DNA of 64,000 nucleotides from Lentisphaeraceae bacterium (GCA_021232515.1 JAJPOQ010000117.1:1-64000), one strand, 5' to 3'. Shown: positions 7,626 to 17,744, counted from the stretch's first letter. Notes: generated by a model from the sequence alone, not told the origin. A program made the numbers and translations.

Positions 7626-9548
7626 CTACTTCACTTTTATAACCTTAATCGATTTAGGTAAGCCACTTAACTTTTTTGTCGGAAAACTAGAATCTACTTT
7701 AAGAGTTCTAAGGCTCTTAATACTTAAAAGTGGGTTTAAGTCTGAAACATTGGTGCCATTCAGTGACAAACTTTTAAGTGGTAAGGTTTTTAACTCGCTG
7801 ATCGAACTTACATTTGTTGACGATAAGTCTAACTCTACAATCGGCCCTAAATACTTCAGGTATTGTAATGAACTCACTTTACGGTTGCCATGTAAATCAA
7901 CAGAAAAACCACCTGAAGTTTTCTTTACTAAAAAATTATATTTTGGGTGAAGACCGTCTTTTTCCTTCATCATTTCGCGTATGCATTTATAACGCTTATC
8001 ATATCTAAAAACCGGCAATTGCTGGTCTAATACTCTATGCAGTATAGGATCGTCTTTAAACTCAGTGAATAGAGCCAATATGGCTTCAAATGTCAGTTCC
8101 ACTGGCCGCTCAAATAAAAGCTTCAGCTCTTTGAGCATTTTAACTTTCTTGCTATCCAATCCTTCAAGAGCGAGTTCTGCCTTATCGTATTGACCTTTGA
8201 GCAAGTGTATTTTAGACTTGAGGATTTTAGAGTCCTCATCGCTCTGATACTTTATTAGTGCAAGCGCCTGCTTAAAATCGCCTATTTTATAGGCTTTAAA
8301 AGCATCTTGACCCAAAGCGGACTTAAACTTTTCTACGTAGAAAAATGTTTTCTCTTTTTCCTCTTTCAAAAGCTTCAAGGTCTCAACAGCTTTATCCCTT
8401 TCAACTTCTGCTAAAAGCTGCTTCTCTTTTAAACTAAAAAAGAAGAAAATTAACAGTACAAAAGAACAAGTTATAAAGAACAGAGAAAGGAGCATAACTG
8501 CAGTATTTCTACGGCAAAAAAGACTCAGCTGTTCAAAGGAGCCTGCTTGTTCAGCATCGGTAGCAAACCCACGTGTGTATGCTTGAAGGTCCTCAATTAT
8601 ATCATTTACTGACTGGTAACGATCAGCAGGGTCTGTCTCCAAAGCCTTCATACATATAGCTTCAAGACTACGGGGAACACTCTTAACTAAGTGACTCGGT
8701 TTTTTTATCCTCCCTTCTATAGTTTTTTTCAAAACTAACTTAAGACTTTCACCCATAATTGGCTTTCTCAAAGTAAGCATTTCATAAAGTAATGCGCCCA
8801 GTGCATAGATGTCCGACCGATGATCTCTATGCCTACCTGGAACTGCTTGCTCAGGAGAAAGGTACCCTAAGGTTCCTTTGACATAACCATCTATAGTTTT
8901 GTTGTCTTTATGAAGCTCACTTAGCGAGTAGGCCTCAAAACGTTCATCGACCCAATCCTCATCTATAATCTTCGCTAAACCCCAGTCTAAAATAAGGACT
9001 TCACCATAGTCACTTATCTGTATATTTGCGGGCTTTATATCGAGATGAACAACACCTTTAGAGTGAGCATAAGCGATGGCTTCATTGACCTTGATAAAGA
9101 CTTCTATCAATGACTCAAGAGGCACATCTTTCTCTGAATTTTTCTTCTTAAAAAGAATCGTCTCTAAGGTTTCCCCTTCGATCAACTTCATAGTAAAGAA
9201 AGGACGACCAAACTGATCTACGCCTATGTCGTAAACCGGAATAATGTTTGGGTGTTGCAAGGAAGCTGTAATCCTTGCTTCTCGAAGAAAACTTTCAACT
9301 TCCGCTTCACTGCTGGATTCTTTCATAACAGCTTTCGCCAAAAGTCGTCCGGTGGCTTCATCCTGACAAACAGTTATGGCTTTCATACCACCAAGAGCAA
9401 ACTGTCTTTCACCTATATAACGGCGACTTATTTCAGTGATTTCTTTGTAAAGGTTTGAAGGTGCTATCTCCATCGCTTCATCGTAAAAAGAAGTGATGAA
9501 ATTTTGCTCAGTTTCATTTATGTTCGACTTCTGATCCATCATACCCAA
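7626..9548 (-). CDS. Transmembrane Ser/Thr protein kinase with LRR tail, WNK-like lysine
   Basis: 640 residues. The kinase domain (about 45-330) has HLDIKPAN (168-175, non-RD), DWG (188-190) and GTLGYLSPEQ. The glycine loop is LGGMKAI with Lys56; the VAIK lysine position 17 residues later is Ala73 (LAKA). One membrane helix lies at about 349-372. A coiled, Lys/Glu-rich stretch and TPR-like helices follow, then a short leucine-rich repeat region (about 560-640). It lies 65 bases downstream of the ECF sigma gene 9614-10195 in the same direction, a typical sigma-kinase pair in planctomycete relatives. Target and signal are unknown. Confidence 0.87.
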   Translation of the reverse strand: MGMMDQKSNINETEQNFITSFYDEAMEIAPSNLYKEITEISRRYIGERQFALGGMKAITVCQDEATGRLLAKAVMKESSSEAEVESFLREARITASLQHPNIIPVYDIGVDQFGRPFFTMKLIEGETLETILFKKKNSEKDVPLESLIEVFIKVNEAIAYAHSKGVVHLDIKPANIQISDYGEVLILDWGLAKIIDEDWVDERFEAYSLSELHKDNKTIDGYVKGTLGYLSPEQAVPGRHRDHRSDIYALGALLYEMLTLRKPIMGESLKLVLKKTIEGRIKKPSHLVKSVPRSLEAICMKALETDPADRYQSVNDIIEDLQAYTRGFATDAEQAGSFEQLSLFCRRNTAVMLLSLFFITCSFVLLIFFFFSLKEKQLLAEVERDKAVETLKLLKEEKEKTFFYVEKFKSALGQDAFKAYKIGDFKQALALIKYQSDEDSKILKSKIHLLKGQYDKAELALEGLDSKKVKMLKELKLLFERPVELTFEAILALFTEFKDDPILHRVLDQQLPVFRYDKRYKCIREMMKEKDGLHPKYNFLVKKTSGGFSVDLHGNRKVSSLQYLKYLGPIVELDLSSTNVSSISELKTLPLKSLSLNGTNVSDLNPLLSIKSLRTLKVDSSFPTKKLSGLPKSIKVIKVK

Positions 9549-9613
9549 GTTCTAATTCTGTTTTACTCTAAAAGGGAAGACTTAAAAAGTTTTGAACAAT
9601 TCTACGTTTTTTT

Positions 9614-10195
9614 CTACTCTAAATCATTAACTAGTAATACAATCTCGCGAGTTACTACAGCCTTAACTCTCTTATTGTAAACGTAAACAGAACTTTCAGA
9701 CACTTCGTACTTTTGGGCAATTGCATCTACTGTCTGACCATTTTGAAATGCTAAGTAGATATCGACGACTTTATCAGAAAAGCTTTCTCTTACTTTCTCT
9801 ATAGCAAGTTTTACGATGTAAGTTTGCCACTCTTTTTCGATTATTTCATCTAACTCAGCTTCTTCCGGCCCAAGTATTTCCTCGTTTACCTCAACATCGT
9901 TTTGTTTTTTTTTCTCACGCCCAAAAAAGGTATAGATCTGATTTCGACTAACAGTGGTTAACCAAGTACGAAACTTACACTTTTCTGGATTGTACTCAAA
10001 GTTCTCAATACTCTTCCAAACTCGTAAAAGGATGTCCTGACACAAGTCATCTATATGAGGTAAAGGAACTCCTGTTTTATATGCGATGGCCTTGATATAG
10101 GGTTCATACCAACGAGCAAACTCCTCCCACGATTTATCGTCGAGTCGATTCTTCACTCTTTGTATGAGCGTCATGCGTGTTGAGTTGATGTCCAT
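9614..10195 (-). CDS. ECF-type RNA polymerase sigma factor (kinase-paired)
   Basis: About 193 residues. Region 2 contains HIDDLCQDILLRVWKSIENF and CKFRTWLTTVSRNQIY. Region 4 contains the helix-turn-helix TVDAIAQKYEVSESSVYVYNKRV. I placed the start at 10195 (MDINSTRMTL) rather than the farther upstream in-frame 10240 because the other ECF factors here begin at this point. It is the first gene of a two-gene unit with the kinase at 7626. The lack of an anti-sigma gene and the kinase partner suggest control by phosphorylation. Confidence 0.88.
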   Translation of the reverse strand: MDINSTRMTLIQRVKNRLDDKSWEEFARWYEPYIKAIAYKTGVPLPHIDDLCQDILLRVWKSIENFEYNPEKCKFRTWLTTVSRNQIYTFFGREKKKQNDVEVNEEILGPEEAELDEIIEKEWQTYIVKLAIEKVRESFSDKVVDIYLAFQNGQTVDAIAQKYEVSESSVYVYNKRVKAVVTREIVLLVNDLE

Positions 10196-10309
10196 GAGGC
10201 CAATAATATGGCAATCATAGATAAATCGCAAGTCTCTCAAAAAATATTCCGAAAAGTGTAAGATTTTTTCAGAAAGCCTAGTTAAACAATTAAAATCTGG
10301 AATCTTTTT

Positions 10310-12241
10310 ATGAAAAAATCACTTTTAACTGGGCTGTTATTAGCGACCTCTGGTCAAGCAAAAGAGCTTACCTTGAAGTCTGAAGTCACTCCTTTCTTAA
10401 ACAAATACTGCATCGAATGTCACGGTGGTAAAAAAGTTAAAGGCAAACTCGATCTCACAAAAATAAAAAACCAAAAAGACCTTCTCAAAAACTATGAGGT
10501 CTTTGAGTCCGCGTTAGATCTTATTCACGAAAAAGAAATGCCCCCAGACGATGAGCTTCAACCAAGTAAAAAAGAAGTCGCTCTATATGAAAACTGGTAC
10601 AAAAAGACTTTTATACAAAATGTAAAAGCTCAAGCCGGACCTGCTAAGCCAAGACGTCTTTCTGTAAATGAATATAAAAACACTCTCCGCGATCTTCTTG
10701 GTTTTGACCTAAATATAAATTTTGCTGAAGCTGAAGAGACCGTTATGGAAAAGTCTTTAGTCAAGAAAATTATGCCTCTTGACCCTCCTGGAAAGAGTGG
10801 CTTTCAAAACGATACTCATGACACTCCGCTAACATCTGTACTCTGGGGTAAGTATGCATTTATCTCTGAAACTGCAGTAAGTAACCTTTTCCAAAAGAAA
10901 AATAGATCGCACTTAGAAAAGTACTCTGGAACAATCACAAAGAATAACTTCACTAAAAGTCATGCCGAAAAGCTTATTAAGAACTTTGCTCCTATGGCTT
11001 TTAGAAGACACATGCCAACAAGTGAGATCCAAAAAACTCTTAGTCGTATTGATAGCGAAGATGTTATTGAATCCACCAAATTTGAGCTCAAGGCAATGCT
11101 CATGTCACCAAGATTCCTTTTCCGAGGTCACATGGTCAAAACCCAATCAGGAAAGCAACAAAAAGTCGATGACTATGAAATAGCCGAAAGACTATCCTAT
11201 TTCATCTGGGGATCTATGCCTGATAAAAAACTCCTATCGCTAGCTTATCGAAAGAAACTTAATTCACCAGAAATCCTTAAAAAGGAAATAAATAGAATGG
11301 CTAGTGACGACAAATCAAAAAACCTAGCCGAGGACTTTGCTTACCAATGGTTTGCTCTCAATGAGATCGAACATATAGGCGGTCGCTTCCCTGTTACAAA
11401 GTCGATGATGACTCAACCTGTCTATTTCTTTAATTATCTGATCAAAGAAAATCGCCCTCTCATGGAATTAATCGATTCCAAAGTCAGCTTCGCTAACCCA
11501 CTCCTCCGTAGTTACTACGACAAGAAAGATCAAAAAGGAATCAAAGCCTATCGCAAAGGAAAAGGCATAGAAATAGAGTACGTACCTCATTCTAGAATAA
11601 CTTTAGAAAACACTACAACTCGTGGTGGCATATTAACCATGCCGGGTATACTCGCAATGAATGCCTCAAAAGGACGTACAAGTCCTGTTTTAAGAGGAAC
11701 TTGGGTACTGGAAAGAATTCTTGGCGATCATCTTCCAGAACCACCAAATGATGTCGGTGTGGTGGCGGAAAACAAGAAAGGTCAAAACTTGTCATTTCGC
11801 GAGCGGTTTGAAATACATAAAAGCAATAAAACCTGTGCTGTATGTCACGATCGCATCGACCCTCTTGGTTTTGCTCTCGAGTCTTATGACTCTATGGGCA
11901 AGTTCCGCAGTCACATGGGTGGCATAAAAAACAGAAAGACAAAAGTTACTTCGCCTAAGTCTCCAATAGATGCTTCAGGTGAATTGTACGGCGAAAAATT
12001 CACCGACTTCACAGGCCTCAAGAAACTTCTTAAGACTAAGCATAAAGAGACAATTATTCGAAATATTGTCCGCAAAACTATGTCTTATGCTCTCTGTAGA
12101 AAATTAGAAGTTTACGATAAAGAGGCAGTCGAAAAAATAGTTTCAAAAATGATCAAAGAAAATGGTACTTACCAAGACCTTATATTTACCATTTCTCAAA
12201 GTATGCCATTTCAAGAAGTTTACCTTGCCAAGGAGAATTAA
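10310..12241 (+). CDS. DUF1592-type cytochrome c-like secreted protein
   Basis: 643 residues with a short signal peptide (about 1-17). A planctomycete-type cytochrome c motif YCIECHGG (residues 34-41) comes first. The multi-domain order DUF1587-DUF1592-DUF1588-DUF1585 follows, with a second haem-like motif CAVCHDRIDPLGFALE in the DUF1588 region and a helical C-terminus. Probably periplasmic or envelope-associated and redox-active. It is 2 bases upstream of a DUF1552 Tat protein, the usual partner. Function is not established for this pair in any organism that I know of. Confidence 0.88.
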   Translation: MKKSLLTGLLLATSGQAKELTLKSEVTPFLNKYCIECHGGKKVKGKLDLTKIKNQKDLLKNYEVFESALDLIHEKEMPPDDELQPSKKEVALYENWYKKTFIQNVKAQAGPAKPRRLSVNEYKNTLRDLLGFDLNINFAEAEETVMEKSLVKKIMPLDPPGKSGFQNDTHDTPLTSVLWGKYAFISETAVSNLFQKKNRSHLEKYSGTITKNNFTKSHAEKLIKNFAPMAFRRHMPTSEIQKTLSRIDSEDVIESTKFELKAMLMSPRFLFRGHMVKTQSGKQQKVDDYEIAERLSYFIWGSMPDKKLLSLAYRKKLNSPEILKKEINRMASDDKSKNLAEDFAYQWFALNEIEHIGGRFPVTKSMMTQPVYFFNYLIKENRPLMELIDSKVSFANPLLRSYYDKKDQKGIKAYRKGKGIEIEYVPHSRITLENTTTRGGILTMPGILAMNASKGRTSPVLRGTWVLERILGDHLPEPPNDVGVVAENKKGQNLSFRERFEIHKSNKTCAVCHDRIDPLGFALESYDSMGKFRSHMGGIKNRKTKVTSPKSPIDASGELYGEKFTDFTGLKKLLKTKHKETIIRNIVRKTMSYALCRKLEVYDKEAVEKIVSKMIKENGTYQDLIFTISQSMPFQEVYLAKEN

Positions 12242-12243
12242 GA

Positions 12244-13830
12244 ATGAGTTACTCAATAGATAGAAGAAGTTTCCTCAGAGGTGCTGGAGCCGCTATGCCA
12301 TTGCCTTTCCTCAATATGATGAAGGCCTCTGCAAAAAGTAAAAATGACGACCAGAGCCCATTGAGATTTGTAAGTTTATTTAAACCAAATGGTGTTCACC
12401 CGCCGTCTTGGAATGTCACAGGAGGAAATCAAAAGGAGTATCGCCTGGCTCCTCTTATGCAGCCATTTGCAAAACATAAAAAAGATCTCCTCATCTTCGA
12501 CAATATGGGTGACTTTGGTTTTTCTGCTCACCAACACGCCACTAGACGCTTTATGTCCGGTCACCACCAAAATACAAAAAGTGCTTCTATGGACCAACTT
12601 ATTGCCGATAAAATAGGCAAGAAGACTCCGGTTCGGTCACTAGAGCTTACAACTGAAGGTCTCTTTGTTAACCAAATCGGTTGCAGCTACATTTCTTACG
12701 ATGCTAAAGGCAAAGCTATTCCAAGAAATAGTGACCCTCAGATAGTTTTTGATCAACTCTTTAGAAACCCTATGAGTCACCCAAAAAAGAAAGCTGAGAT
12801 GTCTTCTCTTCTAGACCGTGTTCGCGATGATGCTAAAACACTAGAACGCAAAGCTGGACACCAAGATAAAGATACACTTGATCAGTACTTCACCGCAGTA
12901 AGAGAAACTGAAAAAAGACTGCAAAATATGAATAACCGATCCACTTCAAAAGTAGACTTTTCTACTCTTAAGCGACCTGAAGTCAGCGGTAACTTAGACG
13001 ATCAAGTTGAAACTATGTTGGACCTCATGGCGCTCGCATTGTGGACTGACTCAACTCGCTGTATCTCATACATGCTCGGTAACAGCAACAGTCGTATGGT
13101 CTTTGATTTCCTAGGAATAACCGAACAACACCACTACCTTTCGCACTTCTTTAGAAACTTTAGTCGAGAGAATATCGACGCTCTTCTAAAAATCAGTAAG
13201 TGGCATATGGAAAAGTTCGACTCACTACTGACTAAAATGAAGTCATATAAAGATGTAAATGGCCAAACAGTCCTCGACAATAGTATCGTCCTTTACGGTT
13301 CTGGCATGGGCCACAGTGACAACCATACTGCAACCAGAATCCCGGCGATCATTGCGGGTAAAGGTGGTGGTTTGATCGAAACTGGTAGGTACCTACGCTA
13401 CAACGGAAACCAAAGACTTGGAAAGCTTCATCTAGCAATTCTTCAAAAGTTTGGTGTCGATGTAAACTCCTTTGGCGGTGAATCACAAGCCCTCAACGGT
13501 CTTAGCGGTGAGCGTATAGATGAACACCGCGAAAAAGCCTTTAGCCGTTGGGTGAAAGTCAATAGTGACGAGATCGTCGTCCAGTCTAGACTTCGTTTAT
13601 CTGATGACCTAAACGAAGCAAAAGTTTTCTACCTTGATTTACCTGACGGATCTAGCGTGAAACTTGAAATTCAGTTTAGAGACTTCCATGACTTCAACCT
13701 CGCCTACTACTGTGGTGAGGCCATAAAGCTTACCGGAAAAGGTTCGAATAAAAACGGTCAACTGACTATCACTAAAGTCACCGAGCTCAAGTCGCTATTT
13801 GGTAAAAAAGCAGGGTCGACTGGAGGGTAA
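12244..13830 (+). CDS. DUF1552 Tat-exported protein
   Basis: 528 residues beginning with a twin-arginine signal RRSFLRGAG (7-15). The DUF1552 core follows with MDQLIADKIG, LALWTDSTRC, the LYGSGMGHSDNH motif and PAIIAGKGGG, resembling an alkaline-phosphatase-like fold. After the normal family end at about 430 there is an extra C-terminal region of about 95 residues, beta-rich and absent from the 422-residue paralogue at 13881. It is co-transcribed with the DUF1592 gene before it and probably exported folded. Reaction unknown. Confidence 0.87.
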   Translation: MSYSIDRRSFLRGAGAAMPLPFLNMMKASAKSKNDDQSPLRFVSLFKPNGVHPPSWNVTGGNQKEYRLAPLMQPFAKHKKDLLIFDNMGDFGFSAHQHATRRFMSGHHQNTKSASMDQLIADKIGKKTPVRSLELTTEGLFVNQIGCSYISYDAKGKAIPRNSDPQIVFDQLFRNPMSHPKKKAEMSSLLDRVRDDAKTLERKAGHQDKDTLDQYFTAVRETEKRLQNMNNRSTSKVDFSTLKRPEVSGNLDDQVETMLDLMALALWTDSTRCISYMLGNSNSRMVFDFLGITEQHHYLSHFFRNFSRENIDALLKISKWHMEKFDSLLTKMKSYKDVNGQTVLDNSIVLYGSGMGHSDNHTATRIPAIIAGKGGGLIETGRYLRYNGNQRLGKLHLAILQKFGVDVNSFGGESQALNGLSGERIDEHREKAFSRWVKVNSDEIVVQSRLRLSDDLNEAKVFYLDLPDGSSVKLEIQFRDFHDFNLAYYCGEAIKLTGKGSNKNGQLTITKVTELKSLFGKKAGSTGG

Positions 13831-13839
13831 AATAACTTC

Positions 13840-13868
13840 AAAAAAAATCCCGGAGAAAGCTCTCCGGG
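13840..13868 (-). terminator. Terminator of the 17.6-13.9 kb operon
   Basis: Stem CCCGGAGA (13849-13856) with TCTCCGGG (13861-13868), loop of 4, followed on the minus strand by TTTTTTT. There is no T-run on the plus side, so it mainly serves the minus-strand DUF1552 gene. Confidence 0.75.
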
Positions 13869-13880
13869 CATACACACAAC

Positions 13881-15137
13881 TTAAACTTCTAGGGCTTTGC
13901 GACTTGTGCCAAAGCTATCTGCCTTAACACCGAACCAGTGCAACATAGAGAGGTAAAGGTTACAAAGCGGCGTCGCTATCTTATCTTTATCGTACATGTT
14001 TTTATGCTCACCATGTTCCAAACCACCTCCAGCAAGTATGACTGGTAGGTTGCGGTTAGAGTGAGCACTACCGTTGCCCATACCTGCACCATTTAAGACG
14101 ATGGTGTTATCAAGTAAGTTTGACTCTCCATCTTTGATGTTCTTCAACTTATTCAAGAAGTTATTGAATAGTGTCATGTGATAAGCTTCGATCTTAGCCA
14201 ACTGAGCCAAGCGACTCTTAGAATGACCATGGTGAGATAGTAAATGACAACCTTCTGTGATGTCATCTCCCAAGTCGCTATAGACGTTGTTTGTCACTGG
14301 TAATTGCAATGATGCAACACGAGTGGAATCTGTCTGCAGCGCTAAAGCGATGATGTCATAGTAAAGCGGAAATAGTTCTTTAATGTTTGATGGAACTGTA
14401 CCGATGCCTTTGACCTTTGGCTTAGCACTCATGACCCACTTATTTTGAGCCTGAATTTTCTTTTCAGTTTCACGTAGGCTACTTAGGAACTCGCTCATTT
14501 TGACTTTGTCGTCTTTATTCATCTTACGACTTAGGTCTTTACTTTGACCTAAGACTGTGTCGATTACACTGCTATTTTCTTCTAGGATCTTTTTTGCTCT
14601 CTTACGAGCAGTTAAAGTCTCTTCGGTAAATAACTGACTGAAGACTAGGTCAAGCTTTTCTTGCATAGGCACTGAGACTCCAGCACGAGTCCATGAAGTA
14701 CGGTCATAACGACCAACTCCACCAGGAAGTGCTAAGTGAAGTGAAGAAAAGCGTGTATTAAAGCCAACATGTTCAGCAGCTTTCATATCAACGGATATAT
14801 TGCCTTCCTTGTACTTTTTCGCATCTTCGATATGGACACCAGTCAAGAAAGCATGTTCGGCATAATGACCGCCAGTAACTCCATGCTCTAGACCAGAGTA
14901 TACGGTAAATTTATCTTTATTCTCAGCAAGCGGCAGCAAAGTCTTTGACAGTTTATAGTCTTTACCAACTTCTTTTGGAAAGAAGGCTCTAGGCTCCCAA
15001 CCTAAACACTGGTGTACACAAACCATACGACGTTTTGCGTCTGTAGTTTTTTGACCTGCCGCGTGAGCCAATGAAGGCATAAATGGCAAAGCAATAGAAA
15101 TGCCAGAGGCTTTTAAAAAGTTTCGTCTATTCATCAT
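13881..15137 (-). CDS. DUF1552 Tat-exported protein
   Basis: About 418 residues with a twin-arginine signal NRRNFLKASG and an Ala-rich cleavage region. The DUF1552 core has HAFLTGVHIED, ALALQTDSTRVASLQ, LNGAGMGNGSAHSN and PVILAGGG. I placed the start at the ATG at 15137 because GGAGG lies 5 bases upstream; a GTG at 15149 would put the Shine-Dalgarno inside the gene. It is 14 bases after the DUF1592 gene and shares its ECF-like promoter. It lacks the C-terminal extension of the paralogue at 12244. Confidence 0.88.
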   Translation of the reverse strand: MMNRRNFLKASGISIALPFMPSLAHAAGQKTTDAKRRMVCVHQCLGWEPRAFFPKEVGKDYKLSKTLLPLAENKDKFTVYSGLEHGVTGGHYAEHAFLTGVHIEDAKKYKEGNISVDMKAAEHVGFNTRFSSLHLALPGGVGRYDRTSWTRAGVSVPMQEKLDLVFSQLFTEETLTARKRAKKILEENSSVIDTVLGQSKDLSRKMNKDDKVKMSEFLSSLRETEKKIQAQNKWVMSAKPKVKGIGTVPSNIKELFPLYYDIIALALQTDSTRVASLQLPVTNNVYSDLGDDITEGCHLLSHHGHSKSRLAQLAKIEAYHMTLFNNFLNKLKNIKDGESNLLDNTIVLNGAGMGNGSAHSNRNLPVILAGGGLEHGEHKNMYDKDKIATPLCNLYLSMLHWFGVKADSFGTSRKALEV

Positions 15138-15151
15138 CTTTTCCTCCACTC

Positions 15152-17599
15152 CTATCGCGACTTAAAGGTGTTACTTTTTAGAATTGTAATCAACAGGTCT
15201 CTAAAACCTTGTTTTGTTTCGAGTCCTTTAGCGATCTTATCTATCTCGCCTCGTTCCAAGTAAGTCATATCTCGACCAGTTGCATAACTCAGTAACTTCT
15301 CAGTAAGACACTTGGCAAATAATGGTTTGTTCTCCATCAAGAACTTTTTATACTGAATGATATTCTCAATCTTAGTTCCGTTTGAAGTCACCGTTGCAGC
15401 TTCAACAACAAGCTTCTTTTTGCCGCCGTAGTCTGTTCTAAATTTACCAACTGCATCAAAGTTTTCTAAAGGCATACCGAGGGGATCGATTTTTTTGTGG
15501 CAGCTAGAACAACTCTCCATTTCGCGGTGTTTTTTAAGCTGCTCAACTAAAGTCGTAGCGCCACGTATATCTGGCTCAAGAGGTTCGACATCTGCCGGCG
15601 GTGCTGGTGGAGGTGTTCCTAGTAAATTTTCCATAACCCATATACCGCGAGTTACTGGCGATGTATCAACACCATTTGAAGTTGCGGCTAAAACACTTGC
15701 TTGAGTTATAAGACCACCGCGAATAGAGTTTGGCGGTAACTTCAGAGCCTTAAAACCTTTGCCTTTGAAGCCTTTCAAACCATAGTGCTTGGCCATGGCG
15801 CTATTCACCATAACATAGTCACTGTCGACGCAGTTATAGATGCTTTTGTTATTTCTCAGAAGATCAATTAAAAACTGGTTCGTCTCTTCTGTTATGTACT
15901 TACTCGCACCACTTTTGTAGAAGCTCTTAAATTTGTTTTTATCTGGCTGCATCACCAAGATTTTACCAAAGTTTAACCACTGAAAAGCAAAATCTTTCAA
16001 CATCTTATTTGTCTTTGGAGAATCAACCATGGTCTTGATTAATTGATCATAAGATTTTTCATCTGTTAACTTACCATTCACCGCCATCTTCATCAGATCT
16101 TCACTCGGTGCTGTTCCCCAGAGGAAATATGAAAGTCTCGATGCCAGACCATAATCGTTCAGCATGCCGTCATTTTGATAATGGTACAGAAAACCAGGTG
16201 AAACTAAGATCGCTTTCATACCGATCTTAAGAGCATTTAAGTCACCAGCTTTTAAGTTTGCTTTTGCTAGTTCGATGATTTTACTAATTTCTTGTTTTTG
16301 TACCGGACGACGCCAAGCTTTAGATGCAAACTTAACAAGATGACTTTCTAAGTACTTCGCATCTACTTTCTCTGGGAGTTTCCCATCAAAAGCCTTCTTA
16401 GTAATCTTTGGTGGCCACTCTTTAAAAAATGGACCTTCGATCTCCATGCCATAAACTCGAATTCTAGAGCCTCGGTAGTACATGTCAGTTACTTTCCAAC
16501 GACCATGCTTTAAGTAAACTTCATTTCGACCTTTCACGCCGAAACGCTTTTTAGCTATTTCAGTTATCTTACCTGAGTAAGCTCCTTTGACGCCGTTTAG
16601 CCAGATCATATAAGGAGCAAAACCTTTTTTTAGGTGAGCCTCAACTTCATAGTCCATTTTGTCATCACCAATGACTAGTGTCTTCAAGTGATAGTCTGAA
16701 ATGTTGTCTGCTGAGATCTGCCCATACTCTTTTGAAGTAGCGTATACTCCAAGCTTAAAATCGTCTTTAGGGTTTGGCGTAGTGTGAAGCTTCCAGTCAG
16801 GATGGTTTCTGTTTAAAACCTGAGCTTTTATGCGAATTTTATAGGTACCTTCAATTGGTGCTTCAAAACCTTTTTCAACCCAGCATCTCGAAGCCATCTT
16901 CATACTACCAATAAGATCTGCATAAGATTTACCTTCTTTGTCTTTGTGATAAACCGGAACATCACGGCCACCCCAAAGGTTTTCTGGTGTTAAAGTCCAC
17001 TTTCTTGGTTTTGGAACCTTTCTAGGTAAGACAACATTGTCCAAAACTTTATCGGCCACTTTAAGGTACTTCTCATAAAGGAAACTTGTGGTCTTCAGTT
17101 CTTTGGCGTTGTTGTTAAATCCATGCTCAATTGAGTCTTCTGGTAAACCATAGGCCATGAGGAAGTTTGGATCGTTGAACTCAAAAAGGTCGTAGAGAGT
17201 ATTACTAAATTCTTTGTGAGATAAGCGACGCATGACAGTACCAGTTTTGCTGGCGAGCTTTTCTTCGCGGATCTTGTCCATTTTAGTTGTTATCCAAGCA
17301 ACTATCTCTTCTTGTTTTTCAGAAGTTGGAAATGGTTTCTTAGGTGGCATTTCGCCAAGGTGAAGTTGATCGAGCATATCCTGCCAAAGAAAAGCCGACT
17401 CTCTATCTGAGAAGTCTGAGGAGATCATATCATAACGACGATCACCTTTTTGCTTTTTCTCCCCGTGACAACGTATACAGTACTCATCTAAAAATGGTTT
17501 AACGGTTGTTTCAAAGTACTTATCCTCAGCCTGCACAGCTGGAACTAAAAATAACAAAGCCAAAAGGTTAAGTAGGCTTACTGATTTTCTTTGATTCAT
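15152..17599 (-). CDS. DUF1592-type cytochrome c-like secreted protein
   Basis: About 815 residues with a signal peptide (SLLNLLALLFLVPAVQA). The N-terminal haem motif is YCIRCHGE, followed by DUF1587. A beta-rich insert (about 190-400) is absent from the shorter paralogue at 10310 and may bind carbohydrate, judging only by composition. Then come DUF1592, DUF1588 (SCSSCHKKIDPLGMPLENFD) and DUF1585. The start at 17599 has GAGGA 5 bases upstream; an in-frame GTG lies at 17614. It is the first gene of a pair with DUF1552 and is driven by the ECF-like element at 17664-17696. Confidence 0.87.
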   Translation of the reverse strand: MNQRKSVSLLNLLALLFLVPAVQAEDKYFETTVKPFLDEYCIRCHGEKKQKGDRRYDMISSDFSDRESAFLWQDMLDQLHLGEMPPKKPFPTSEKQEEIVAWITTKMDKIREEKLASKTGTVMRRLSHKEFSNTLYDLFEFNDPNFLMAYGLPEDSIEHGFNNNAKELKTTSFLYEKYLKVADKVLDNVVLPRKVPKPRKWTLTPENLWGGRDVPVYHKDKEGKSYADLIGSMKMASRCWVEKGFEAPIEGTYKIRIKAQVLNRNHPDWKLHTTPNPKDDFKLGVYATSKEYGQISADNISDYHLKTLVIGDDKMDYEVEAHLKKGFAPYMIWLNGVKGAYSGKITEIAKKRFGVKGRNEVYLKHGRWKVTDMYYRGSRIRVYGMEIEGPFFKEWPPKITKKAFDGKLPEKVDAKYLESHLVKFASKAWRRPVQKQEISKIIELAKANLKAGDLNALKIGMKAILVSPGFLYHYQNDGMLNDYGLASRLSYFLWGTAPSEDLMKMAVNGKLTDEKSYDQLIKTMVDSPKTNKMLKDFAFQWLNFGKILVMQPDKNKFKSFYKSGASKYITEETNQFLIDLLRNNKSIYNCVDSDYVMVNSAMAKHYGLKGFKGKGFKALKLPPNSIRGGLITQASVLAATSNGVDTSPVTRGIWVMENLLGTPPPAPPADVEPLEPDIRGATTLVEQLKKHREMESCSSCHKKIDPLGMPLENFDAVGKFRTDYGGKKKLVVEAATVTSNGTKIENIIQYKKFLMENKPLFAKCLTEKLLSYATGRDMTYLERGEIDKIAKGLETKQGFRDLLITILKSNTFKSR

Positions 17600-17663
17600 T
17601 CTTTTCCTCGACACAAATTTTTAAGGCTGTCGTTCTTCACAACAACCAACTCTCTCTATTTGC

Positions 17664-17696
17664 TTATACACACGAGGACATCTCAAGAAAAAGGCC
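17664..17696 (-). promoter_or_regulatory. ECF-like promoter element upstream of the DUF1592-DUF1552 pair
   Basis: On the minus strand: TGGCCTT, 16 bp, CGTGTGTATA. Same two blocks and same spacing as four elements before pseudopilin genes. The -35-like block lies in the 3' arm of the upstream gene's terminator hairpin. Confidence 0.6.
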
Positions 17697-17744
17697 ACGT
17701 TCATCAAAAAAATGAAAACATTTTTTAAAATGAGCCGTGGCCTT
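17690..17744 (-). terminator. Terminator of the membrane toroid gene
   Basis: Reading the minus strand, AAGGCCACGGCTCA pairs with TGAACGTGGCCTT, which continues into TTTTC. The loop is A/T-rich and may itself pair. It follows the stop of the gene at 17807. Confidence 0.6.

Noticed and set aside
10241-10309. An ECF-like TGGCCTT-N16-CGTGTATA site before the first DUF1592-DUF1552 pair and before the pseudopilins at 6323 and 26065.
   Set aside because: I looked for both blocks at the right spacing and found no acceptable match in these upstream regions.
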